This document shows positions 49,999 to 56,957 of a stretch of 56,957 bases of DNA, piece after piece. The stretch's first letter is position 1. Every line of letters starts with the position of its first letter. This DNA is from Acidimicrobiales bacterium (GTDB lineage: Bacteria; Actinomycetota; Acidimicrobiia; Acidimicrobiales; Iamiaceae): assembly GCA_025463365.1 (NCBI GenBank), contig JAOBWM010000147.1, forward strand, positions 1 to 56,957, written 5' to 3'. The notes below the pieces were generated by a model. It had not been told where the DNA came from, made no database searches, and saw nothing but the letters and a program-made list of their open reading frames with translations. The position numbers and the translations under genes were made by a program.

Positions 49999-51960
49999 CT
50001 AGCGCCTCACGACCCGCAGGATCTCGGGGACCAGCCACGTCGCCAGGTCCCGTGCGGCGGCGCCGCGGAAGTGGATGCCGTCGGCCCGGTTCGAGGCGTC
50101 CGCGCCGGTTGCGTCACATGAGGTCTCGCTGCTGCACAGGTGCGCGTCGAGGTCCACGACGCGGGCGCCGAGTTGCGGAAGCTCAGGCGCCAACGATTGC
50201 CAGAGGCAGCCGTTGCGACGGGCGCCGTCGTCCATGCCCTTGAGCCGGGAGATCCGGTCGCTGATGACCGGCGGTCCCTTCACCACCACGACCGGGATGC
50301 CACCTGCTCCGGCCCGACGGATGGCGAGCACCATTCGGCTGCGGTACAGGTCGCGGTAGGCGGCGTCGCAGGGGTGGCGCCAGCTCCCGGCGATCCGGGC
50401 GTCCCACTGGACCCCGCCGAAGAAGATCACGGCGACGTCGGGTCGCTGGGACAGCCCCGAGCGGTAGGTGGGGAGGGTGTCGATGCAGTCGATCCAGGCC
50501 TTGTCCCACACCGGCTCGCCGAGGCCGTCGCGAGCGGCCGTGACGCCACCGAGCGGCTCGCAGCCCAGGCGAGCGGCGTCGACGACCGACACGTGCAGCG
50601 CATCGGCTCGCGGCGCCAGGCCCTCGAGGCCGAGGAGGTAGGCCACCGAATCGCCGTACAGGGCCAGGACGGGCGCCTGCCCGGCGGCGCGGGTGAACGT
50701 GGGGCCCGAGCCGGCCGACGCGAAGACGTTCGGCGGCGCACCGACCGCCGACGCCACCAAGGCGACCGCGGCCAACCCGATCGCCACCACCGAGCGGCGG
50801 GCAACCTTGGCACCGCCCCACGAGCTCCGCCGGATCGGTTGTTCGAGGAGGTGGTACGACACCCACGCCACCGTGAGCGACGCGACAGCCCGGACCGTGA
50901 AGAGGACCCAGCCATGCAGGCCAGTGCGGTCCTCGTCGAGGAGCACGAACAGCGGCCAGTGCCACAGGTAGAGCCCGTAGGAGATGAGCCCGAGGGCCCG
51001 GAGCGGCCGAACCGAGAGCACGCGATCGAGCGGCCCTCCTCCGGGCTGGACGACCGACCAGATCACCACCGCCGCCGCGAGACCACACGCGGTGAGCCCG
51101 CCGCGGTACAGCAGTTGGTCGTGGAGGCCGACGGTGCACCACGCGACGAGGAGCAGCAGGAACGCGGTCGGGGCGACCACCTCCAGGGTGCGTCCCAGTC
51201 GGGGCGAACGATGCTCCGTGCGCCCCGCCTCCCACGCCGCAACCAGCGCGCCGAACCCGATCGACGCCATCCGGGTGTGCGTGCCGAGGTAGAGCGTGTT
51301 CTGCGAGATGCCGGCCAGGGATCCGCCGACGAGCGCGATCGTGCTCGTCGCCACCACCGCTCCGGCCGCCAGGACGATCGTGCGCGGTGAGCGCCGGAGC
51401 GCCAAGAGGCCGACGACCACCAACGGCCACACCAGGTAGAACTGCTCCTCGATCGCCAGGCTCCACGTGTGCTCGAGCGGTGACCGGGCCACGAGATCGG
51501 CCCCGTAAGCACCGCCGGCGAAGATCGTGTGCCAGTTGGCGACGTAGCCGAGGGTGGCGAGGCCATCGCCGCGGATCGCGGTCCACTGACCAGGGTCGGC
51601 CACGAACCGGTTGAACGCAGCGACCACGACGACCAGCGCGCAGGCTGCCGGCAGCAGGCGCCGGGCTCGACGGAGCCAGAACTGCCCGAGGTCGACGCGC
51701 CCGCGATCTCGATCCTCGACCAGCAGCAGCGCGGTGATCAGGTAGCCGGAGAGGACGAAGAAGAGATCGACGCCGAGGAAGCCGCCGCGCAACCGGTCGC
51801 CGTGGAACAGCAACACGGCGGCCACGGCCAGGCCTCGAAGCCCGTCGAGCGCGGGCCGGTGCGCGAGCCGTGACCGGGCCGGCTCGGCCTCAGGTCGGCC
51901 CGCGAGACGACCGGACGCGGTGGTCTGTCGCCTCGACGGCGTGGCCACCTCAGCCGTCAC
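49999..51960 (-). CDS. acyltransferase-3/SGNH fusion protein, divergent member
   Basis: From GTG 51960 it has 653 residues. [19 protein letters not shown] and [16 protein letters not shown] mark the acyltransferase domain; LALYGDSVAYLLGLEGLAP and RADGIHFRGAAARDL mark the SGNH domain. It is less similar to its two neighbours than they are to each other and is nearer the 42413 protein in block V (HFRGAAA). The frame is open to an ATG at 52239, which overlaps the upstream gene's stop by ATGA, but codons before 51960 have many A/T third positions and look non-coding, so I prefer the shorter form. The start remains uncertain. Confidence 0.87.
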   Translation of the reverse strand: MTAEVATPSRRQTTASGRLAGRPEAEPARSRLAHRPALDGLRGLAVAAVLLFHGDRLRGGFLGVDLFFVLSGYLITALLLVEDRDRGRVDLGQFWLRRARRLLPAACALVVVVAAFNRFVADPGQWTAIRGDGLATLGYVANWHTIFAGGAYGADLVARSPLEHTWSLAIEEQFYLVWPLVVVGLLALRRSPRTIVLAAGAVVATSTIALVGGSLAGISQNTLYLGTHTRMASIGFGALVAAWEAGRTEHRSPRLGRTLEVVAPTAFLLLLVAWCTVGLHDQLLYRGGLTACGLAAAVVIWSVVQPGGGPLDRVLSVRPLRALGLISYGLYLWHWPLFVLLDEDRTGLHGWVLFTVRAVASLTVAWVSYHLLEQPIRRSSWGGAKVARRSVVAIGLAAVALVASAVGAPPNVFASAGSGPTFTRAAGQAPVLALYGDSVAYLLGLEGLAPRADALHVSVVDAARLGCEPLGGVTAARDGLGEPVWDKAWIDCIDTLPTYRSGLSQRPDVAVIFFGGVQWDARIAGSWRHPCDAAYRDLYRSRMVLAIRRAGAGGIPVVVVKGPPVISDRISRLKGMDDGARRNGCLWQSLAPELPQLGARVVDLDAHLCSSETSCDATGADASNRADGIHFRGAAARDLATWLVPEILRVVRR

Positions 51961-52235
51961 GCGAGCGATCCAGACAGCACCGACACCGTTGACCTCAGCG
52001 AGCAGGATCCGGCCTCGGGTCCCACCCAGGGTTTCGGCTGCGCTGCAGGGCCGGTGGGAGGACGGAAGCTCGTTGTCGCGAGCAGCGCGGACAAGCGGAA
52101 CCCTAGGTGACCGATGCTCGGCAACCTTCGCACGGTCTCGGGCGACGGCGGGCGACGGCGGCTCTGCCATCAGGCCGCCGTGGGTGTCGCTTGATGCATC
52201 GGTCCATCCCAGCCGAGCCCGCTCGCTGAGGACCC
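51961..52235. other. gap or N-terminal extension between two acyltransferase genes
   Basis: This 275-bp stretch can be read as an in-frame extension of the gene at 49999-51960. GC at third positions is visibly lower than in the gene body, and the translation has no signal peptide or domain. It is probably an untranslated spacer. Confidence 0.4.
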
Positions 52236-54329
52236 TCATCCGCCGTGGACCGTGGCACCCGCCGCGGCCCGGAGCCCGCCGGCGCGCAAGACGTGGGCCA
52301 CGATCCAGTCGGCGGCGCGATCACCGCCGGGCCCGGCGTCGAAGTGGAGGCCGTCGCTGCGGACGGGGTCGCCGCCGAGCTCCTCGATGCACGGCTGTCC
52401 GTGCGGGCACAGCAGGTCGTTGGTGTCGACGAGCGACGTGTCGGGCACGGCTGCGGCAACCCTGCGGATCTGGCGGTTGACGCAGTCGATGCGATCCTCG
52501 GCGCCCTCCACGGGGATGGCCGTCGCGCTCGAGTGCAGGACCGTGCCGATCACCACCGGCGCGCCCCCTGCGTGCAGCTTGCGAAGGAGAGCCTCGGTGG
52601 AGGTGCGGTATGCCCGATCGAACGCGGGGTCGCACCCTCGCACGAACCGTCCGTGGATCTCCACGAAGTCGTTCGGACGGGCGCCGACGAGGAGGAACAC
52701 CAGGTCAGGATGGATCGCGTCGAAGTCGCGCATGCCCTTCGCCTCGCACGAGGCGGGGCGGTAGGACCGGCCGGCGAAGTCCTGCGCGTTGCGGCCGTCG
52801 GCCACGACGGAGCACCCCGGAAAGGCGCGGTTGACCGGGTTGATGCCGTACCGCTTCGGGTCGGCGGCCACGCGGCCGACCGTGGAGAGCGCGACGGAGT
52901 CGCCCACGAAGAGCACCACCGGAGCGCCATCGACGTGCGCCGTTGCCTGCCCCACTCGACCGGGCGCAGTGGGAGCGATGGCCCCGGTGGTGGCGGCGAA
53001 CGACACCACGGCGACCACGCCGATGCCCACCATCGCGAGCGGCGGGCCGAACGGGCGACGGATGGCGCCGTGGCGGATCGGCGACTCGATCACGACGTAC
53101 GACACCACGGCCGCCAGGAGGGAGAGCGCGAGCTTCACCACGAGGAGGACAGGGTCGTGGAGGAAGCGACCACCGAGGCCGGGCAGCCGGCCGTTGCGGA
53201 GGTCGAGCGCCTGGTAGATCGGCCAGTGCCAGAGGTAGAGGCCGTAGCTGATGGCACCGAGCGCGCGCAGTGGCCGGATCGACAGCAGGCGGCCCAGGAC
53301 ACCCCCCGTGCCCCGCGACGCGGCCGCGACGACGACCACGGCGAGGGCGCTGGCGAGCGGGAGGCCGCCTCGGTAGACCCAGCGCGACTGCCCGTCGAGT
53401 CGGAACCACAAGACGCCGAGGGCGACCGCGGCCACGAGCCCCGCCGCCTCGAGGGCCCGGGGCGGAAGGATGCGGCGTGACGTGCCGGCCGCGGCATCCA
53501 CAAGATCCGAGCCGACAGGGTGCGGCGAGCCGACGAGGTGCGGGCCGACGGGTCGGTCAGCGGACCGGTCAGCGGACCACCGGCGCCACGCCGCCAGGGC
53601 CGCGCCGAGCAGCAGAGCGACGGCTCGGGTGTCGGTGCCCTCGTACACCCGTGTGTCTGATGCGCCCAGGTGGTGGAGGACCACGAAGGCCACCGCCGAC
53701 GCCAGCGCGCCCACGACGGCGATGCTTCCGACCACCCGCGCCGCGTCGTGTCGTCGGCGCGACACCAGTACCACCAGCAACGGCCACACCAGGTAGAACT
53801 GCTCCTCGATCGCCAGGCTCCACACGTGCTGGAGCGGCGACGGCGCCAGCGAGATGTCCCAGTAGTTCGACCCGTGCAGGATCGTGCGCCAGTTGGCCAC
53901 GTAGGCGAGCGTGGCGAAGGCATCGCCGCGGATCTGCTGGAGGTCGACCGGGCGAGCCAGCACCTTGGCGTACACGGCCACGCCGCACAGCAGGAGCAGG
54001 AGGGCGGGCAACAGCCGGCGGGCGCGGCGGCCCCAGAACGCGCCGAGGGCGATGCCGCCCGAGCGCCGGTGCTCGGCCAGCAGGAGCGAGGTGATCAGGT
54101 AGCCCGACAGCACGAAGAACAGGTCGACGCCGAGGTAGCCGCCCGTCAGGTGACCTCCGTGGTAGAGCAGCACGGCCACCACTGCCGCGCCGCGGAGCCC
54201 GTCGAGCGCGGGCACGTGGGAGAAGCCGTAGCGGCCCCGGCTCGACGGCTCGGCGACGGCCGTCGTGAGGGCAGCGGCGTCGCCGGCCTGCCGCAGGGCG
54301 ATCTTCGCCGTCACGACCTCATCGACCAC
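52236..54329 (-). CDS. acyltransferase-3/SGNH fusion protein
   Basis: This 697-residue protein starts at GTG 54329. Signatures are [53 protein letters not shown], block [19 protein letters not shown] and block [15 protein letters not shown], ending HGG. It matches the protein at 47814-49835 over its full length, with an extra Pro/Gly/Asp-rich loop in the membrane part (the region after [15 protein letters not shown]). The two close copies flank the divergent third member, which suggests duplication with an older gene between them. It is divergent from gpmA (212-bp gap). Confidence 0.9.
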   Translation of the reverse strand: MVDEVVTAKIALRQAGDAAALTTAVAEPSSRGRYGFSHVPALDGLRGAAVVAVLLYHGGHLTGGYLGVDLFFVLSGYLITSLLLAEHRRSGGIALGAFWGRRARRLLPALLLLLCGVAVYAKVLARPVDLQQIRGDAFATLAYVANWRTILHGSNYWDISLAPSPLQHVWSLAIEEQFYLVWPLLVVLVSRRRHDAARVVGSIAVVGALASAVAFVVLHHLGASDTRVYEGTDTRAVALLLGAALAAWRRWSADRSADRPVGPHLVGSPHPVGSDLVDAAAGTSRRILPPRALEAAGLVAAVALGVLWFRLDGQSRWVYRGGLPLASALAVVVVAAASRGTGGVLGRLLSIRPLRALGAISYGLYLWHWPIYQALDLRNGRLPGLGGRFLHDPVLLVVKLALSLLAAVVSYVVIESPIRHGAIRRPFGPPLAMVGIGVVAVVSFAATTGAIAPTAPGRVGQATAHVDGAPVVLFVGDSVALSTVGRVAADPKRYGINPVNRAFPGCSVVADGRNAQDFAGRSYRPASCEAKGMRDFDAIHPDLVFLLVGARPNDFVEIHGRFVRGCDPAFDRAYRTSTEALLRKLHAGGAPVVIGTVLHSSATAIPVEGAEDRIDCVNRQIRRVAAAVPDTSLVDTNDLLCPHGQPCIEELGGDPVRSDGLHFDAGPGGDRAADWIVAHVLRAGGLRAAAGATVHGG

Positions 54330-54541
54330 GTCTGCTCCTCGGCGGCGCCAGCGGGTGGGCGGAGGGCGGTTGCCGGCACCGGTACAGGAGACCGGATCGT
54401 ACCGGTGGGTCCGGGGCCGGACGAGATCGGCCGGGTGGTGCCTCCGGCGCCGATCCGGGAATCAAAGCCGCACGGTCGCGCGCCTGTCGAGGGCGTCACT
54501 CCTTGGGGTGCCGCCAGTCGCCGCCACTACCCTCGCCCGCC

Positions 54542-55309
54542 ATGACGTCGACCCTGATCCTGCTCCGCCACGGGCAGAGCACATGGAACGCCGAGAACCT
54601 CTTCACCGGATGGTGGGACTCCGACCTCTCCGAGCAAGGTCGGGCCGAGGCGAGCGCGGCGGGCGGGCTGATGGCCGAGGCGGGCCTCGCCCCCGCCGTG
54701 GTCCACACGTCGCTGCAGACCCGGGCCATCCGCACCGCCAACCTGGCGCTCGACGCCATGGGCATGTTGTGGTTGCCGGTGCGTCGCCACTGGCGGCTGA
54801 ACGAGCGCCACTACGGCGACCTCACCGGCATGAACAAGGCCGACGCCACCGCGCAGTTCGGCGAGGACCAGGTGAAGACGTGGCGGCGCAGCTACGACAC
54901 CCCGCCGCCGCCCACCGCCCCGGGCAATCGCTTCGACCCCAACACCGACCTCCGCTACGCGTCGATCCCCCCTGATGTCCTCCCGCGCTCGGAGTGCCTC
55001 GCCGACGTCGTCGACCGGATGCTCCCGTACTGGTTCGACCAGATCGTCCCCGACCTCGCCGGCGGACGCACCGTGCTCGTCGCCGCCCACGGCAACAGCC
55101 TGCGCGCCCTGGTCAAGCACCTCGACTCCATCGCCGACGCCGACATCGCCGGGCTGGACATCCCCACCGGCGTCCCGCTCGTGTACGAGCTCGACGATGC
55201 GGCCCGGCCGACCGAGACCAAGCCGCCGCTGGCCCGGGCCCTCGGCGATCCGGAGGCCGTGGCGGCGGCCGCCGCCGCTGTTGCGAACCAGGCGAACATC
55301 TCGAAATAG
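54542..55309 (+). CDS. gpmA: 2,3-bisphosphoglycerate-dependent phosphoglycerate mutase
   Basis: This 255-residue glycolytic enzyme interconverts 3- and 2-phosphoglycerate. The phosphohistidine is His10 in [47 protein letters not shown] and the second catalytic His in [14 protein letters not shown] follow in the standard order. The start is ATG 54542 ([11 protein letters not shown]); the 13 codons before it are not conserved. The Ala-rich C-terminus is somewhat longer than in E. coli. It is possibly in one transcript with the cyclic-nucleotide-binding gene. Confidence 0.97.
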   Translation: MTSTLILLRHGQSTWNAENLFTGWWDSDLSEQGRAEASAAGGLMAEAGLAPAVVHTSLQTRAIRTANLALDAMGMLWLPVRRHWRLNERHYGDLTGMNKADATAQFGEDQVKTWRRSYDTPPPPTAPGNRFDPNTDLRYASIPPDVLPRSECLADVVDRMLPYWFDQIVPDLAGGRTVLVAAHGNSLRALVKHLDSIADADIAGLDIPTGVPLVYELDDAARPTETKPPLARALGDPEAVAAAAAAVANQANISK

Positions 55310-55386
55310 GCGACCGTCGCGACCGGCTCGAAGCCCGTCGAGCGATCCCCGGCACGGCCGACGCGACCTCCGTACACTTCGGCGCC

Positions 55387-55812
55387 ATGGCTTCCCGCAC
55401 CAAGCACCTCGAACATCTCGCCGAGATCCCGCTGTTCTCCGCGTTGGGGAAGAAGGACCTGGCCCGGATCGCCAAGGCGTCCAACGAGGTCACCGTCCCA
55501 GCCGGACACGTCCTGGTCGACCAGGGGGATGCCGGGCGCGATGCCTTCGTGATCATCGACGGCACCGCCACGGTCAAGCGCAACGGTCGCAAGGTCGGCA
55601 CCTTGAAGCCCGGCGACGCCGTCGGCGAGCTCGCCCTCCTCGACCACGGCCCCCGCACCGCCACGGTGGTGGCCGACACCGACCTCACCGCGCTGGTGCT
55701 CACCGCCCGTGAGTTCAGCGGTGTGCTCGAGGAGGTCCCGGGTCTGGCCCAGAAGCTGCTCGGCCAGCTCGCCGCCCGCGTCCGCGACCTCGACCGCCAG
55801 ATCTACGGCTGA
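55387..55812 (+). CDS. stand-alone cyclic-nucleotide-binding domain protein
   Basis: This 141-residue protein consists of little more than one CAP-like cyclic-nucleotide-binding domain. LFSALGKKDLARIAKAS opens it, FVIIDGTATVKRNG forms the beta-barrel, and GDAVGELALLDHGPRTATV is the phosphate-binding cassette with the expected Gly-Glu and Pro-Arg. The C-helix ends LLGQLAARVRDLDRQIYG. No DNA-binding helix-turn-helix follows, so it is not a Crp-type regulator; it may sense cAMP or cGMP and act on a protein partner. The start is ATG 55387, 77 bp after gpmA. Confidence 0.88.
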   Translation: MASRTKHLEHLAEIPLFSALGKKDLARIAKASNEVTVPAGHVLVDQGDAGRDAFVIIDGTATVKRNGRKVGTLKPGDAVGELALLDHGPRTATVVADTDLTALVLTAREFSGVLEEVPGLAQKLLGQLAARVRDLDRQIYG

Positions 55813-55943
55813 CCGCCCGCGGGCGGCCAGCTGACCGTCCCCCGCCTTCCGACCCGCCGCCCCGCGCCGCGCACCACCCGCGCCCACACCCCAGGCGTGC
55901 GGGGGCGCAGGAACTCGGCGGAACGGGGACGAATCGCAAGGCC

Positions 55944-56777
55944 GTGTCACGCACCGGGAGCCGCACCGTCACGACGCTGCTGCTGGTCGCGGCGGCCGTG
56001 GTCATCGCTGCTGTCGCGACACGCCAGGCACGCTCGGAGACCGGAAGCGGGGACCGTCGCTCCCCGGGCCGGTCGACCCCATCCCCGTCGACCACATCCC
56101 CGTCGACCACATCTCCCAGGGCGAGCACCTCGGTGGCGCGGCCGCGGCCGCTGCGGCTGACGACGCTGGTGCTGACGGTCGACGGCCTCGATCACTACGA
56201 CGTGTCGTCGAAGGGCGACGACCTCAGCTTCGTCGCGCCGAGGACGAACTCCGGCCGGAACCTCCGCGACATCGCCTGGGACCCCGACGTGGCTCCGTCG
56301 CGCGACCAGGAGGCGTGCGCCACCTGGACGTTCGAGACCGACTACGAGGTCCAGCAAGGCCTGACGCTGCGCACGCGGCACGACGGCAACCGGTGGCGGA
56401 CGATCACCGTCACCAAGAACATCGTCATGGACGTCTACAGCAACATCAACGTCCACACTTGGGACTCGACGCGGGCCACCGCGATCCAGAACGTGGGCGC
56501 CGCCCACATCATCGGCCTCGTGCGGCGGGACATGGACGTCCTCCCGCTTCCGTGGCGCGTGTGCGCCCGAGCCATCGGCGACCACGTCGACATCAAGGCA
56601 TGGCCGGTGGCACGACCCGAGCCTTCGTGGTCCGACCTCCGATCCACCGGCACGATCCAGCTCCCGGCGGGGTGGGACATCGAGGGACACCCGGGTTGGT
56701 ATGCCGGTCACCTGCCGCCAGGTGGGACCGCGGCGGCCACCGCGATCAGCGCCCGATCACTCGACGCGGGGAGCTGA
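55944..56777 (+). CDS. secreted or membrane-anchored protein of unknown function
   Basis: This 277-residue protein starts at GTG 55944. A signal peptide or membrane anchor covers about residues 8-27 (VTTLLLVAAAVVIAAVATRQ). Residues 30-65 are a Ser/Thr/Pro linker partly encoded by 15-bp repeats (CCGTCGACCACATCC, about 56087-56117). The remaining domain has beta-rich motifs TLVLTVDGLDHYD, VTKNIVMDVYSNINVH and WPVARPEPSW, with two Cys. No family was recognised. Its architecture (anchor, S/T-rich linker, outer domain) resembles the proteins at 34343 and 37217 without clear sequence similarity. Confidence 0.75.
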   Translation: MSRTGSRTVTTLLLVAAAVVIAAVATRQARSETGSGDRRSPGRSTPSPSTTSPSTTSPRASTSVARPRPLRLTTLVLTVDGLDHYDVSSKGDDLSFVAPRTNSGRNLRDIAWDPDVAPSRDQEACATWTFETDYEVQQGLTLRTRHDGNRWRTITVTKNIVMDVYSNINVHTWDSTRATAIQNVGAAHIIGLVRRDMDVLPLPWRVCARAIGDHVDIKAWPVARPEPSWSDLRSTGTIQLPAGWDIEGHPGWYAGHLPPGGTAAATAISARSLDAGS

Positions 56778-56838
56778 CCATCGTCGCCCCGACCATTTGG
56801 CAGGTGGCGGGGGTGCAACGAGTAGGTTTCGCCCTGTT

Positions 56839-56957
56839 ATGGCAAGCGAAGAGACCACCAGCTCAGGCCGGATCAAGCCCCACCACCTGGTGATCGGGCT
56901 GGGTGCCGGCGTGGCCACCTTCACCGCCGCATCGGGCATCGTCCCGCTGCTCACGAA
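56839..56957 (+). CDS. start of a membrane or exported protein, truncated by window edge
   Basis: An ATG at 56839 opens a frame with no stop before the right edge: MASEETTSSGRIKPHHLVIG, then a hydrophobic stretch LGAGVATFTAASGIVPLL. Only 39 full codons are visible. The hydrophobic segment at about 17-38 suggests a signal anchor or first membrane helix. No product can be named. Confidence 0.5.
   Translation, partial: MASEETTSSGRIKPHHLVIGLGAGVATFTAASGIVPLLT

Overview
The window is high-GC DNA (roughly 70% by eye) that fits a free-living actinobacterium. I infer the class Acidimicrobiia from three things: a dnaK-grpE-dnaJ-hspR operon with HAIR-type operators, a ClpB with a shortened second AAA+ domain, and a split purS/purQ/purL glutamine amidotransferase. 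That assignment rests on gene style, not on a search. I saw no rRNA, tRNA, insertion sequence, phage gene or CRISPR array.

Layout. 1-1,456: the tail of a ParA-like ATPase, a small zinc-ribbon protein and an alpha/beta hydrolase, all on +. 1,487-23,860: a region dominated by purine biosynthesis on the minus strand, with purM, purF, purL, purQ, purS, purC, purB, purE, purD and purA. These cover PRPP to SAICAR and the adenylosuccinate steps; purN/purT, purK, purH and the GMP branch are not here. Set among them are a CPBP protease, a membrane acyltransferase with a polyserine tail, a GNAT acetyltransferase, a 61-bp tandem repeat array, a dihydrouridine synthase with a repeat-encoded N-terminus, a Maf pyrophosphatase, two tandem secreted Ig-like paralogs sharing a C-terminal PGNxTFAG tail, a small basic protein and a small zinc-finger protein.

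24,219-31,351: an ABC transporter of the MacB/LolCDE type (ATPase plus large FtsX-like permease), then two minus-strand envelope proteins: an M15-like domain fused to six FG-GAP repeats, and a membrane-anchored PQQ-type beta-propeller. 31,805-42,277: the protein-quality-control block, with clpB and dnaK-grpE-dnaJ-hspR. It surrounds a GT-C-like polytopic membrane protein and two single-pass proteins. A sigma70-like promoter overlapped by a HAIR dyad precedes dnaK, and a weaker HAIR-like dyad precedes clpB, so HspR probably controls both.

42,413-54,329: an envelope-modification island. It holds four proteins that fuse a membrane acyltransferase-3 domain to an SGNH hydrolase-like domain, a second GT-C-like membrane protein related to the one at 34,936-36,648, and a TesB-type thioesterase. 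The likely theme is O-acylation of a cell-surface glycan, but the substrate is unknown. 54,542-56,957: gpmA, a stand-alone cyclic-nucleotide-binding domain, a secreted or anchored protein of unknown function, and the start of another gene.

The strongest leads for something undescribed are the 61-bp array (7,155-7,566), the paired Ig-like proteins with the shared C-terminal tail (10,291-13,080), and the acyltransferase/GT-C island (34,936-54,329). Start codons are often GTG or TTG. Where the longest reading frame ran into a neighbour, I trimmed it by homology, ribosome-binding sites and codon use.
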